Of a stretch of 64,000 bases of DNA, positions 42,815 to 51,974 are shown one piece after another (the stretch's first letter is position 1; the number at the start of each line of letters is the position of its first letter). Source of the DNA: Verrucomicrobiaceae bacterium (lineage in GTDB: Bacteria; Verrucomicrobiota; Verrucomicrobiia; Verrucomicrobiales; Verrucomicrobiaceae); contig CANGYJ010000008.1 in NCBI GenBank assembly GCA_947458455.1, positions 186,001-250,000 on the forward strand, written 5' to 3'. Both the position numbers and the translations under genes were made by a program. The notes under the pieces are model-generated. The model saw nothing but the letters and a program-made list of their open reading frames with translations. It made no database searches and had not been told where the DNA came from.

Positions 42815-44083
42815 TCAATCCCGCTTTGAACCTTCGTCGTGGCTCTCAAAGAGATTGAGAGCTTCCTGCTTCGCCTCATGCGCCTTTCGCGCTTTCAAAG
42901 CCACCAAGAAAGCCAGCAGCCCGATCACCGCCGCGCTGAAAAACGGCGCACCAGGCACCTGCACCGCCCTTTTCGCATCAATGAAGTGGCTGAAGAGCTG
43001 CGTGGCGATCAGCGGCCCGATGATGCCGGAGATGCTTTCCAGACTCGTGATGGCTCCTTGCATCGTGCCTTGCTCATCATCACCCACGGAATTCGAGATC
43101 AAACTCTGCACCGCAGGTCCCGCCAGCCCGCCGAGCGAGCCGATCACGATCATGACGTAGATCATCCAGCCGCTGGAGGCCAGCCCGTAGCCGATGTAGG
43201 CGATAACCGCCACCGCCAGCCCGATCAAGGCCGTGCGCCAGTCGCCCACCTTGGCCGTCACCTTACCCGTGAGCCATGCGGCCACAAACGCCGCGCACAA
43301 GCCAACCGCCGCGAGCGACACGCCATTCCACAGCGGCGTCCAGCCATAGCGATGCTCCGTGTAGAGCACCCACACGCTCGGATACACCGTGTGCGCGATG
43401 AACGACAGCAACGCGCACACCGCCAGCCACAGCACGCGTGGACGGCTGCGCAGGCAATAGATCGCGCCAAACGGATTCGCACGCGTCCAGTCGATGGCGC
43501 GACGATTTTCCACCTTCAGCGACTCCGGCAGGATGAACCAGCCGTAAAGCCAGTTCGCCGCCGTAAGCGCCGCCGCCGCGTAAAACGGCACCCGCGTTCC
43601 AAACTGCCCCAGCGTGCCGCCAATCAGCGGCCCGATGATGAAGCCGATGCCAAACGCCGCGCCCATCAGCCCGAAGTTCGCCGCCCGTTTCTCCGGTGGG
43701 CTCACATCCGCGATGTAAGCCGTCGCGGCCGAGAAATTCGCCCCCGTGATACCCGCAATGATCCTTCCCGCCACAAACCACGCCATCGTCGGCGCAAAAG
43801 CCAGCAGCAGGTAATCCAGCGCCAGCCCAAACTGCGAAATCAAGATCACCGGCCGCCTTCCAACCTTATCCGAAAGACATCCGAGCAGCGGCGCAAAGGC
43901 GAACTGCATCATCGCATACAACGCACTCAACCATCCCGCCGCCTGGGAAGCCGCCGCCGTGTCTCCACCGCTGAACTCTTTGACCAGCTTCGGCAGAATC
44001 GGCACGATCAGCCCGATGCCGAGAATATCGAGCGTGAGCGTGATGAGGATGAAGCCCAGTGCAGGCGTGCGATTGGAAGACAT
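42815..44083 (-). CDS. MFS efflux transporter, TetA-like (DHA1 family)
   Basis: A 422-residue protein with twelve apparent membrane segments. The N-terminus (LGFILITLTLDILGIGLIVPILPKLVKEF) and the loop GCLSDKVGRRPVIL are typical of the DHA1 drug:proton antiporters that include the TetA branch. The second half repeats the pattern with a GxxxxxxxDWRTA loop. It may export a drug or a metabolite; the sequence does not show tetracycline specificity. It lies downstream of a GH25-like lipoprotein gene and a PhyH gene on the same strand, with 54- and 40-base gaps, so the three may form one unit. Confidence 0.85.
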   Translation of the reverse strand: MSSNRTPALGFILITLTLDILGIGLIVPILPKLVKEFSGGDTAAASQAAGWLSALYAMMQFAFAPLLGCLSDKVGRRPVILISQFGLALDYLLLAFAPTMAWFVAGRIIAGITGANFSAATAYIADVSPPEKRAANFGLMGAAFGIGFIIGPLIGGTLGQFGTRVPFYAAAALTAANWLYGWFILPESLKVENRRAIDWTRANPFGAIYCLRSRPRVLWLAVCALLSFIAHTVYPSVWVLYTEHRYGWTPLWNGVSLAAVGLCAAFVAAWLTGKVTAKVGDWRTALIGLAVAVIAYIGYGLASSGWMIYVMIVIGSLGGLAGPAVQSLISNSVGDDEQGTMQGAITSLESISGIIGPLIATQLFSHFIDAKRAVQVPGAPFFSAAVIGLLAFLVALKARKAHEAKQEALNLFESHDEGSKRD

Positions 44084-44137
44084 GAGCGCGTGCGCCGCCT
44101 CTCGCGGCTCGCTGAGGCGAAATCAAGCGGTCTCAGA

Positions 44138-45016
44138 TCAACGCAGCCTCAGCCCATGCTGCTGCCAGAATCCAGCCAGCGCCGCGTGCGAGCCGTGGAA
44201 GACATTTCGCTCCGCCGGGCGGTCGAGATTGCCAAAGTACGGCGAGAAGCGGTAGCGGCCATGGTTGTACACCTTCGGCCGCGAGCGTCCGCCCTGCCAA
44301 TCGACACCGCCGTATTGCCACATCGTCCAGTTGGACCACACATCATACTGATCGACCAGTCCGGCGGGATTGCCCGGAGCCGGATAAACCGGTCCCGCGC
44401 CGCTATCGTGCGCATACAAAGCCAGCCAGTAAGGCATGCGGCGCAGCTTCGCCTTCGACGCCGCGTCCGCGCCACTGAGCGTCTGCTTGAGCTGCATGCT
44501 GTTCTCCAAATAAGCCACCGGCACAACGCCCGTGCGTGCCTCCACGCGATCCATGAACCGCAGGATCGACGATAACGGCAGATCCCCATCAAAATCACCG
44601 CACAACAACAACGCCGGCGCACTCCACGCACGACTGCGAGCCAGCGACATCGCCCGATTCACAAACTGATCCGCCTGCGCTACCGCATCCACATGCCTCT
44701 GCACGCGGTAGTAGATCCCCGGCAGCATCCCCTCGCGATCCGCCGACGCCAAAAAGTTCGCGCACTTCTCATCCAAATTACCGCCCTTCCCTGCCCTCGC
44801 GATCAGCCCGCTCGCTCCATTCGCCCGCAAAGCCGAGACATCATGCTCCGAGAAGCTCCGTCCTTCCCGCTGCCTCTCCTTTGGATCATACGCCGACACA
44901 TTGATGATCTGCGGCATGCCAAAACCCGACGACGGAGGCAAACTCCCCGGCGTGCTGCCGGGCTGGCTGCTGCAACTGGCGAGGAAAAGAATGAGCGGAA
45001 GAAGGAGATTCTTCAT
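44138..45016 (-). CDS. Lipoprotein related to GH25 lysozymes (diverged)
   Basis: A 292-residue protein with a lipoprotein signal (MKNLLLPLILFLASC, lipid Cys15). The rest suggests the GH25 barrel: a strand INVSAYD, then LIARAGKGGNLDEKCANFLASADREGMLPGIYYRVQ, a central LLLCGDFDGDLP and a late MWQYGG. Canonical GH25 lysozymes have D-V-S in the first strand and D-x-E in the middle; here these read N-V-S and D-F-D, so the enzyme may be altered in activity. The likely site is the inner or outer membrane, facing the cell wall. The start at 45016 gives the lipobox. Confidence 0.55.
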   Translation of the reverse strand: MKNLLLPLILFLASCSSQPGSTPGSLPPSSGFGMPQIINVSAYDPKERQREGRSFSEHDVSALRANGASGLIARAGKGGNLDEKCANFLASADREGMLPGIYYRVQRHVDAVAQADQFVNRAMSLARSRAWSAPALLLCGDFDGDLPLSSILRFMDRVEARTGVVPVAYLENSMQLKQTLSGADAASKAKLRRMPYWLALYAHDSGAGPVYPAPGNPAGLVDQYDVWSNWTMWQYGGVDWQGGRSRPKVYNHGRYRFSPYFGNLDRPAERNVFHGSHAALAGFWQQHGLRLR

Positions 45017-45056
45017 GTGCAGGAGACTAGGCAGCAACCGCAGTCTGCCAAGCACT

Positions 45057-45722
45057 CTACATTCCCTGCCACCCTAACGGCTGCGGTAGCTCAAAGCCCG
45101 CAAACTCGATGTGGAGCACCCGGCGGCGGTGTTCACTCATCGAACGCGAGGAGGAATGAAGCAGCAGGGGCCGCAACAACAATGCATCACCGGCTTTGGC
45201 GGTGCAAAGCACCTCTGTGTGTGTTTCGCGGCATCGTGCTATGCTCTCGGCATGCAATCGGCCCAGCCGATGCGTGCCAGGCAGCACTCGCAGTGCGCCA
45301 TTGTCCGCATCGGCATCATCCAGGTGCAAGCGCACCGTCAGCATCTGCTCCAGGCATTCCACCGGCGGCTGCACATGCGGCGTACCATCTTTCACACTCC
45401 ACGGCCCCCATCCTGGCACCTCGATGCGTTCCTTGAGGGCCAGCGTGATGTCTTGATGCCAGGCAACGAGCCAGTTCGTCTCCGGCCTCTTGTCAAAAAA
45501 GATGCCGCGCACCGCCACAGGCTCGGCAGGTAGATGCGGACGCACCAGATCCGCCAGCAGCGACTGAGCGAGCCTCATCACCTCCGGCACACGCAGCATC
45601 CCGCGAGTGCCCGCGCCATCTGCATCACCCAAAAGGTCCCACAAAGCCCTGCAAGCCACCTCATCGAGCAACTTTGGCACGATGGCGAATCCTTGGGTAT
45701 CGAGGTCATCGCGGTAGTTCAT
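45057..45722 (-). CDS. Phytanoyl-CoA dioxygenase (PhyH) family protein
   Basis: A 221-residue protein of the Fe(II)/2-oxoglutarate oxygenase PhyH family. The metal-binding motif is HQD at 89-91 (VAWHQDITL), and the distal His is H188 in LLRPLLLHSSS. An Arg in RRRVLHIEF near residue 200 is placed to bind 2-oxoglutarate. Members hydroxylate lipids, amino acids and secondary metabolites. The ATG at 45722 is preferred; an in-frame start at 45785 adds a Cys-rich stretch. It lies upstream of the lipoprotein and MFS genes on the same strand, and is divergent from lpxI with 189 bases between. The substrate is unknown. Confidence 0.88.
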   Translation of the reverse strand: MNYRDDLDTQGFAIVPKLLDEVACRALWDLLGDADGAGTRGMLRVPEVMRLAQSLLADLVRPHLPAEPVAVRGIFFDKRPETNWLVAWHQDITLALKERIEVPGWGPWSVKDGTPHVQPPVECLEQMLTVRLHLDDADADNGALRVLPGTHRLGRLHAESIARCRETHTEVLCTAKAGDALLLRPLLLHSSSRSMSEHRRRVLHIEFAGFELPQPLGWQGM

Positions 45723-45911
45723 TTGGCACTGCTTGGTTTGAATCGCTTCGTGCCCTGATGCGCACCTCATCAAAAAGCACACCAAGAATACTCACGAAGA
45801 GGAAAACGCTATTCGCAGGGCCAGCTCGCAGGCAATTGATACTTCTGGCAGCCTCTTGGTTTGGCGATTGAATGAATCGTTATCAGCGTCCAACATCGTG
45901 ACCTCGCCTGA

Positions 45912-46730
45912 ATGACTGCTCCCAATCTCGACACCATCGCCCTCATCGCCGGAAACGGCATCTATCCGGAGACCTTTGTCGCGGCAGCGAGGAAGGCGGG
46001 CGTGAAAAAGCTCGTCGCTGCCGCCTTTGACACTGAGACGAAGCCCGAGCTGGCGGGGATGGTAGATGCGATTGAGTGGTTCCGCGTCGGCCAGCTCGGG
46101 AAGATGATCTCCTTCTTCAAAAAGGAAGGTGTCACTCAGACGGTGATGGTAGGCCAGATCGCCCCGAAGAACCTCTTCGACCTGCGCCCCGACCTTCGCA
46201 CGCTCATCATGATGGCACGACTAAAGCAGCGGAACGCCGAGACGCTCTTCGGCGGTATCGCGAACGAATTGGCGAAGGACGGCATCTCTCTACTGCCCGC
46301 CACCACCTTTCTCAAAGACCTCATACCTGGCTCTGGTCATGTCGCAGGACCGCAGATCAAAAAACGCCGCCAAGAAGATGCCGAATACGGCTTTAAGATC
46401 GCCAAGGAGAGCAGCCGCCTCGACATCGGTCAGACGGTGGTCGTCAAAAATGGCACCGTGCTCGCCGTGGAGGCCTTTGAGGGTACCAACGAGGCCGTGA
46501 AGCGCGGCGGTGCCCTCGGACGTGGCGGCGCGACGATGGTCAAAGTCTCCAAACCGAATCAAGACATGCGTTTCGACGTGCCTGTCGTAGGCCCCGACAC
46601 CATCCGCACGGCCGCGAGTGCCGGAGTGGACCTCATCACCGTCGAGGCGGGCATGACCTTGTTGCTTGGGCGCGAGGAAGTTCTGAAACTTTGCGCCGAT
46701 CTGAAGGTCAGCGTGATCGCCATTGGATAG
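45912..46730 (+). CDS. lpxI: LpxI-type UDP-2,3-diacylglucosamine hydrolase
   Basis: A 272-residue protein of the LpxI (DUF1009) family, which cuts UDP-2,3-diacylglucosamine to lipid X and UMP in lipid A synthesis. It takes the place of LpxH in many bacteria. The N-terminal domain starts with TIALIAGNGIYPETFVAAARKAG; the C-terminal catalytic domain contains DIGQTVVVKNGTVLAVEAFEGTNEAVKRGG and GATMVKVSKPNQDMRFDVPVVGPDTI, conserved family blocks. Length is normal. It points to an outer membrane with lipid A. It lies 31 bases upstream of the first exported-protein gene of the degradative locus, and may share its promoter. Confidence 0.9.
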   Translation: MTAPNLDTIALIAGNGIYPETFVAAARKAGVKKLVAAAFDTETKPELAGMVDAIEWFRVGQLGKMISFFKKEGVTQTVMVGQIAPKNLFDLRPDLRTLIMMARLKQRNAETLFGGIANELAKDGISLLPATTFLKDLIPGSGHVAGPQIKKRRQEDAEYGFKIAKESSRLDIGQTVVVKNGTVLAVEAFEGTNEAVKRGGALGRGGATMVKVSKPNQDMRFDVPVVGPDTIRTAASAGVDLITVEAGMTLLLGREEVLKLCADLKVSVIAIG

Positions 46731-46761
46731 ATCCAGCCTTGAGCGTCATTATTCAGCGGCC

Positions 46762-48069
46762 ATGAAACGATACCTGGCCTTCTTTGTCTTTTCCCTTCAA
46801 CTCCAAGCCGCAGAGCCTCCATCATGCGAATGGGTCTTCAGCGGCGGTGGAAGTGGGCATGACAAGACGCGGGCGGTCACGACGGATCGTGCGGGGAATG
46901 TGTTTCTCGCCTCCGAGTGCGTGGGGGATGCGACGTTTGGCGATCAGCAGCACAAAACCGCCGGTGAGATGGACATGTGCCTGACGAAGCTCGATGCCGC
47001 AGGCAAACCGCTATGGGTGAGTGGCTTTGGCGGCAGCAAGACGGATCGAGCGTATGGCGTGATCACGGATGCGGCGGGGAATGCGTATGTCACGGGGCAC
47101 TTCGAAAGCACGGACGTGATGGTGAATGGAGAGAAGCTGCCGAATGCGGGTAACTTCGATGCCTTCACGGCGAAGTTCGCACCCGATGGCAAGCTGCTGT
47201 GGGTGCGAGTGAAAGGTGGTGAGGGTTCCGATTATGGACACGGCATCGCCATCGACTCGAAGGGGCATGTCGTCATCACCGGCGCGATCGGCGGCCAGTT
47301 CTTTTGCACGAAGTATGACGCGGAAGGCCGCGAGATCTGGCATCGCTCTCCTTCAGGAAAGGTCTCCGGCAGCGGTCACGGCATCGCGATGGATGGGAAG
47401 GACCACATCTACCTCGGTGGCAGCGCTTCGGGCGCAGGGGCCTTTGGTAAAATCGCCATCGAATCCAAAACGAGCGCCGCGCTAGTGCTGAAACTCACCC
47501 CGGAAGGCGAGGGCGAATGGGTGAACCTCATCCCGGGCACCACGAGCGCCATTTATCACGAGATCGCGTGCGATTCGCAGGGTCGCGTGTGGGGCGCAGG
47601 CATGTTCAAGGGCAGCGTGAATGTGGCAGGCCAGACGTTTCAATGCAGCGGTAAAGATTACGACGGCCTCATCGTGCATCTCGATGTCGAAGGCCAGGTG
47701 CAGTGGGCGCGGCATCTGCATGGTCCAGGCACCGATTACTGCCTCGGCGTGACCACCGATGATCACGGCACCTCCTTTGTGTGCGGCGATTTCAATCAAG
47801 ACACCGTGCTCGCCGGTCACGCCCTCACTACTCGCGGCAGCGGCGACATCTTTCTCGCCGCGTTTGATGTGAAAGGCGGCCTCACCTGGGTGCAGCAGGC
47901 CGGCGGCAAGCAAAACGACAACGCCTACCCCATCACCTTCCGCGCTCCCGATGAACTCATCATCGCCGGAGCCCTCTCCACACCTGCCACCTTCGGCTCC
48001 CACGAAGTGACGATTTCCGCTTCGAGTGATTTGTATGCCGCGAAGTGGAAGCTGAAGGCGGTGAAGTGA
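46762..48069 (+). CDS. Exported beta-propeller protein (SBBP-type repeats)
   Basis: A 435-residue protein with a signal peptide (MKRYLAFFVFSLQLQA). The mature part is made of repeats of about 45-50 residues, each with a block of the type A-x-x-x-x-(T/A)-D-x-x-G-N-x-(F/Y)-(V/L)-(T/A)-G (for example AYGVITDAAGNAYVTGHFES, HEIACDSQGRVWGAGMFKG, CLGVTTDDHGTSFVCGDFN). These match seven-bladed beta-propeller repeats of the SBBP/NHL type. Such proteins bind ligands or partners outside the cell. It sits 25 bases upstream of the SASA/hydrolase fusion gene. Confidence 0.8.
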   Translation: MKRYLAFFVFSLQLQAAEPPSCEWVFSGGGSGHDKTRAVTTDRAGNVFLASECVGDATFGDQQHKTAGEMDMCLTKLDAAGKPLWVSGFGGSKTDRAYGVITDAAGNAYVTGHFESTDVMVNGEKLPNAGNFDAFTAKFAPDGKLLWVRVKGGEGSDYGHGIAIDSKGHVVITGAIGGQFFCTKYDAEGREIWHRSPSGKVSGSGHGIAMDGKDHIYLGGSASGAGAFGKIAIESKTSAALVLKLTPEGEGEWVNLIPGTTSAIYHEIACDSQGRVWGAGMFKGSVNVAGQTFQCSGKDYDGLIVHLDVEGQVQWARHLHGPGTDYCLGVTTDDHGTSFVCGDFNQDTVLAGHALTTRGSGDIFLAAFDVKGGLTWVQQAGGKQNDNAYPITFRAPDELIIAGALSTPATFGSHEVTISASSDLYAAKWKLKAVK

Positions 48070-48094
48070 TCCAAGCATCTGCCTATTCTTCTCA

Positions 48095-50293
48095 ATGAAA
48101 CGTCTTCTCGCTTTTCTCCTCGTCGCGACTTCCGCACTTCATGCGCTTGATCTGACTTTGACCTTGCCGCTCGATTACCAAGTCGTGCAGCGCAGCAGTC
48201 CCGGGAAAGGGTTGCTGCGCATCGCGGGGGAGTTGTCGGAGGCGGTGGCTTTGCCGGATTTGGCGATGGAGGCGCGGCTGATGGGCGAGAAGGATCAAAC
48301 CTCGTGGCAACGCATGGGCGGCTCGGTGTCGGGGAAGAAGCTGTCGGGCGCTGTCGAGGTGCCTGCGGGTGGTTGGTGGCGGCTGGAGGTGCGGGTTTTG
48401 CAGGGTGGAAAGCAACTCGCGCTCGGCAGCGTGGCGCATGTGGGCATCGGCGAGGTGTTTGTGATCGCGGGGCAGTCGAACTCGGCGAATCACGGCCAGG
48501 AAAAGCAGACGACGAAGACGCGGCGCGTGGCGTCGTTCGATGGGAAGGAGTGGCGCATCGCGGATGATCCGCAGCCGGGGGCGAGTGGTGGTGGCGGCAG
48601 TTTCATCCCGCCGTTTGCGGATGCGGTCGCGACCAAGGAGAATGTGCCCGTGGGCATCCTCGCGTGTGGGATCGGTGCCACGAGTGTGCGCGAGTGGTTG
48701 CCAAAAGGTGCGACGTTTCCAAATCCGCCGACGCTGGTGAGTCGCGTGGAGCAGCTTCCAGATGGAAAGTGGGCCAGCAAAGGCGCGGCGTATGACGCTT
48801 TCATCGCGCGGATGAAGTCGGTGCCGCCGCAGGGCTTCCGCGCCGTGCTCTGGCATCAGGGCGAGAGCGATGCGAACCAAAAGGACGCCACTCGCACGTT
48901 GCCAGGCAAACTTTACCGCGAGTCTTTGGAGAAGATCATCCGTGAGTCGCGACGCGCCATCGGCTGGGACGCGCCGTGGTTCGTGGCGCAGGCGAGTTAT
49001 CATGTGCCCGGCGATGAAGGCAGCGACGACATCCGCGCCGCGCAGGCCTCTCTTTGGAAGGATGGCCTCGCATTCGAAGGCCCCGACTCCGATGCGCTGA
49101 AAGGCAAACTCCGCGAGCGCGATGGCCAAGGCGTTCACTTCAGCGGCCCCGGCTTGCGTGAGCATGGTGCGAAGTGGGCGGAGAAGGTCATCCCTTGGCT
49201 CGATGCGCAATGGACCACGCCACGCCAGGCCAACGGCGGCACGGAGTGGAGTGATTTCGCGCAACTACCCGAATGCCACAGCCTCGGCTGGGTGAGCGCG
49301 AACGTGCAGTCAAAGGACACGAAGAGCTGGAACGGCGTGCTCGATGAAGCGAAGTGGGGCACGCCTGATCCGCAGCAGGTCGTCAGCCGCAACTGGGACT
49401 GGAAAGTGAGCGACGAGCAATGGCGCGAGGCCGTGAAGCAAAAAGGCGAAGGCAAACGCGAGGAAGTGGCCTTCGATCTCTGGCTGCCGGAGGGCATCGA
49501 AAGCGTGAAAGGCATCGTCGTCATGTCCGGTCACGGCAGCGGCGAAGGTCTCTTCAAGCGTGCTGACCTGCGAAAGCTCGCGCAGGAACTGGGGCTCGCG
49601 TTGTTCAAGTTCACCGGCAATCCGATGCAGCGCGGCTTTTGGCCGAGAAGCCTGCTTTTCGATCACTTGAAGGCTTTTGGCACCAAAAGCAGTCATCCTG
49701 AGCTCGAGCACGCACCGCTCTTTTTATACGGTCACTCGAACGGAACCGGCTTTTCGGCCATTTTTGCCTCGTACGAGCCGCAGCGTGTCTGGGGCTTCGT
49801 TTCGATGCGTCCCGGCACCACGTTTCAGGTGTATCAGCCCGGCGCGGCGCAGGTGCCCGGCCTCGTCATCTTCGGCGAGGACGATCCTTTCCTCGCCCGG
49901 CCATCCAAAGAAGAAAACCTCGCCGTGGTGCCCGCGCTGCGAAAAAACCATCGCGCCCTCTGGAGCATCGCCATCGAGCCGAAAACCGGTCACGGCCCAG
50001 GCGAGAAAACCTGGCCGCTCGTGTTCAGTTTCCTGCGTCACAGCTTCACCGCCCGCGTCCCCGCCGATGCCGATGCCCGAAAAGGCCCCGTGAAGCTCCT
50101 CACGCCCGTTCTTGAGAGCGGTCACCTCGGTGCCAACTGGCAAACCAAGCCCGGCGGCTACCAAAAGCTCATCACCGCTCCCTTTGCCGAATTCACCGGC
50201 GACAAATCCACCGCCTCCTGGTTGCTCAATGCCGACTATGCGAAGGATTGGCAGGCGTTTCAGCGCGAGGGCGAAATCAATCAATCCCACTGA
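48095..50293 (+). CDS. Two-domain exported esterase: SASA (SGNH) domain plus alpha/beta-hydrolase
   Basis: A 732-residue protein with a signal peptide (to about residue 17). The first half is a carbohydrate esterase of the SASA/SGNH group: GQSNSANHG with Ser128 as nucleophile, the block LWHQGESD near 252-258 and HFSGPG near 348 as the catalytic His region. A beta-rich link leads to a second domain (about 455-680) with YGHSNGTGF (Ser548), GEDDPF and TGHGPG, the Ser-Asp-His order of an alpha/beta-hydrolase. Both domains look complete. Fusing two deacylases suggests removal of two different acyl groups from one glycan. It belongs to the run of genes from 46762 to 63625. Confidence 0.8.
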   Translation: MKRLLAFLLVATSALHALDLTLTLPLDYQVVQRSSPGKGLLRIAGELSEAVALPDLAMEARLMGEKDQTSWQRMGGSVSGKKLSGAVEVPAGGWWRLEVRVLQGGKQLALGSVAHVGIGEVFVIAGQSNSANHGQEKQTTKTRRVASFDGKEWRIADDPQPGASGGGGSFIPPFADAVATKENVPVGILACGIGATSVREWLPKGATFPNPPTLVSRVEQLPDGKWASKGAAYDAFIARMKSVPPQGFRAVLWHQGESDANQKDATRTLPGKLYRESLEKIIRESRRAIGWDAPWFVAQASYHVPGDEGSDDIRAAQASLWKDGLAFEGPDSDALKGKLRERDGQGVHFSGPGLREHGAKWAEKVIPWLDAQWTTPRQANGGTEWSDFAQLPECHSLGWVSANVQSKDTKSWNGVLDEAKWGTPDPQQVVSRNWDWKVSDEQWREAVKQKGEGKREEVAFDLWLPEGIESVKGIVVMSGHGSGEGLFKRADLRKLAQELGLALFKFTGNPMQRGFWPRSLLFDHLKAFGTKSSHPELEHAPLFLYGHSNGTGFSAIFASYEPQRVWGFVSMRPGTTFQVYQPGAAQVPGLVIFGEDDPFLARPSKEENLAVVPALRKNHRALWSIAIEPKTGHGPGEKTWPLVFSFLRHSFTARVPADADARKGPVKLLTPVLESGHLGANWQTKPGGYQKLITAPFAEFTGDKSTASWLLNADYAKDWQAFQREGEINQSH

Positions 50294-50304
50294 AAAGAAA
50301 ACTC

Positions 50305-51855
50305 ATGAAACACATCCACCTCATCACGCTCTTCGCGTTCACCGCTCTCGGCTGCTCGTCACTTTCCGCCGCCGACTTCCGTGTCGCCTCGGCGATTTCC
50401 GACCACATGGTGCTTCAGCGTGAGAAGCCCGTCGCCGTCTGGGGATGGGCGGATGCGGGGGAAAGCGTGACGGTTTCCTTTGCGGGTCAGTCGAAGTCCG
50501 CTACGACGGGCACGGATGGCAAATGGTCGCTCAAGCTGGAGGCGCTGGCCGCCAGTGCTGAGCCTCGCACGCTCGTCGTAACGGGAAAGGGCGGACACAA
50601 GGTCGAGGTGAAGGATGTGCTCGTGGGTGAGGTTTGGCTCGGTTCCGGCCAGTCGAACATGGCGATGACGGTTGCGGGTTGTTACCACTTCGATGAGGAA
50701 AAGGCGGCAGCGAAGTTCCCGCTGATTCGTCATTATCGCGAAAGCTCCGGCCCGGCTGAGCAGCCGCAGGCCGAGGGCAAAGGCATATGGCAAACATGCA
50801 CGCCGGACACGGTCGGGGGCTTCTCTGCCGCGCTGTATTTCTTTGGTCGGGAGATCCACAAAGAAGTCGGCGTGCCTGTCGGCCTCATCAACACGTCCGT
50901 CGGCGGCACGCCCATCGAGTCATGGGTCGCCGCCGAGGTGCAGTCCTCCGATTCCGAAACGAAGTCGAACTACGACACGCGGCTGGACGCACACCGGAAG
51001 TTCGATCCCGCACAGGCACCCGCTTTGCATCAAAAGCAGCTCGCTATCTGGAAAGCTGCGTCGGAGAAGGCGAAAGCCAACGGCACTTCCTTCGTCGTCC
51101 CCGCACCGAAGGACCCGCTGGCGATGTGGAAGCTCAAAGGTGGCCCCGCTGGTCTCTACAATGGCAAGGTGGTCAACCTCGTGCCCTACACCCTGCGTGG
51201 CATGCTTTGGTATCAAGGCGAAGGCAATGCCAACAGCAATCCCGGCCTCTACCACAAGCAGCTCACGCAGCTCGTCACGAGCTGGCGCACGCTTTGGCAG
51301 GAAGAAGTGCCCTTCGCATGGGTGCAGCTCCCGAACTTCACTGCACCCGGCGAGGGCTGGCCGCGCGTGCGTGAATCCATGCTGAAGACGCTCGCTTTAC
51401 CCAAGACCGGCATGGCCATCACCATCGACCTCGGCGATGCGAAGGACATCCATCCGAAGAACAAGCAAGATGTCGGCAAACGTCTCTCCTTCTGGGCGCT
51501 GGGCACCATCTATGGCAAAAACGTCCCCGCCATCAGTGGCCCGCTGCCCTCAGGCTCCACCATCAGCGGCAGTGCGATCACCGTTTCGTTCAAGCATGCC
51601 AACGGCGGCCTGAAATCCATCACCGGAGGTCCACTCACCGGTTTCCAAATCGCCGCCGCCGATCAGCAATGGAAGCCCGCCGAAGCCAAGATCGTCGGAG
51701 AAACGGTCGTCGTCAGCAGCCCCGAGGTCGCTCAGCCAGTCGCCGTTCGTTACGCCTGGAAAGACTGGCCCGACGACAGCCTCGCCAACGGCGCTGGATT
51801 GCCTGCCTCGCCTTTCCGCACGGATGACTGGCCTGTGCCTGCGGTGAAGAAGTGA
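50305..51855 (+). CDS. Sialate O-acetylesterase family protein
   Basis: A 516-residue exported protein of the sialate O-acetylesterase family. After the signal peptide (to about residue 24) comes the N-terminal beta domain with ISDHMVLQREKPVAVWGWADAGE, a hallmark of the family. The SGNH core follows: GSGQSNMAM with the nucleophile Ser, GLINTSVGGTPIESW with the oxyanion Gly/Asn, and LWYQGEGNA. The terminal part holds IDLGDAKDIHPKNKQDVGKRL, with the catalytic Asp and His. These enzymes remove O-acetyl groups from sialic acid or from xylan-type glycans. The gene starts 11 bases after the fusion gene. Confidence 0.9.
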   Translation: MKHIHLITLFAFTALGCSSLSAADFRVASAISDHMVLQREKPVAVWGWADAGESVTVSFAGQSKSATTGTDGKWSLKLEALAASAEPRTLVVTGKGGHKVEVKDVLVGEVWLGSGQSNMAMTVAGCYHFDEEKAAAKFPLIRHYRESSGPAEQPQAEGKGIWQTCTPDTVGGFSAALYFFGREIHKEVGVPVGLINTSVGGTPIESWVAAEVQSSDSETKSNYDTRLDAHRKFDPAQAPALHQKQLAIWKAASEKAKANGTSFVVPAPKDPLAMWKLKGGPAGLYNGKVVNLVPYTLRGMLWYQGEGNANSNPGLYHKQLTQLVTSWRTLWQEEVPFAWVQLPNFTAPGEGWPRVRESMLKTLALPKTGMAITIDLGDAKDIHPKNKQDVGKRLSFWALGTIYGKNVPAISGPLPSGSTISGSAITVSFKHANGGLKSITGGPLTGFQIAAADQQWKPAEAKIVGETVVVSSPEVAQPVAVRYAWKDWPDDSLANGAGLPASPFRTDDWPVPAVKK

Positions 51856-51974
51856 AGCTCGAAAGGATTGGGAATCACTGTCCGAGTTCGCTGCGAAATC
51901 AGACACGGGTTTGGCCGTAATGCGTTCGCTCCCTTCCCGTATCCTCATCTGCTTTTGATAAAACCTCCGATCTA

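Noticed and set aside
42839-44575. A 578-codon plus-strand frame opposite the TetA-like and GH25-like genes
   Set aside because: Very rich in Arg, His and Pro, as expected of a reversed membrane-protein gene; the minus-strand proteins have clear family motifs.
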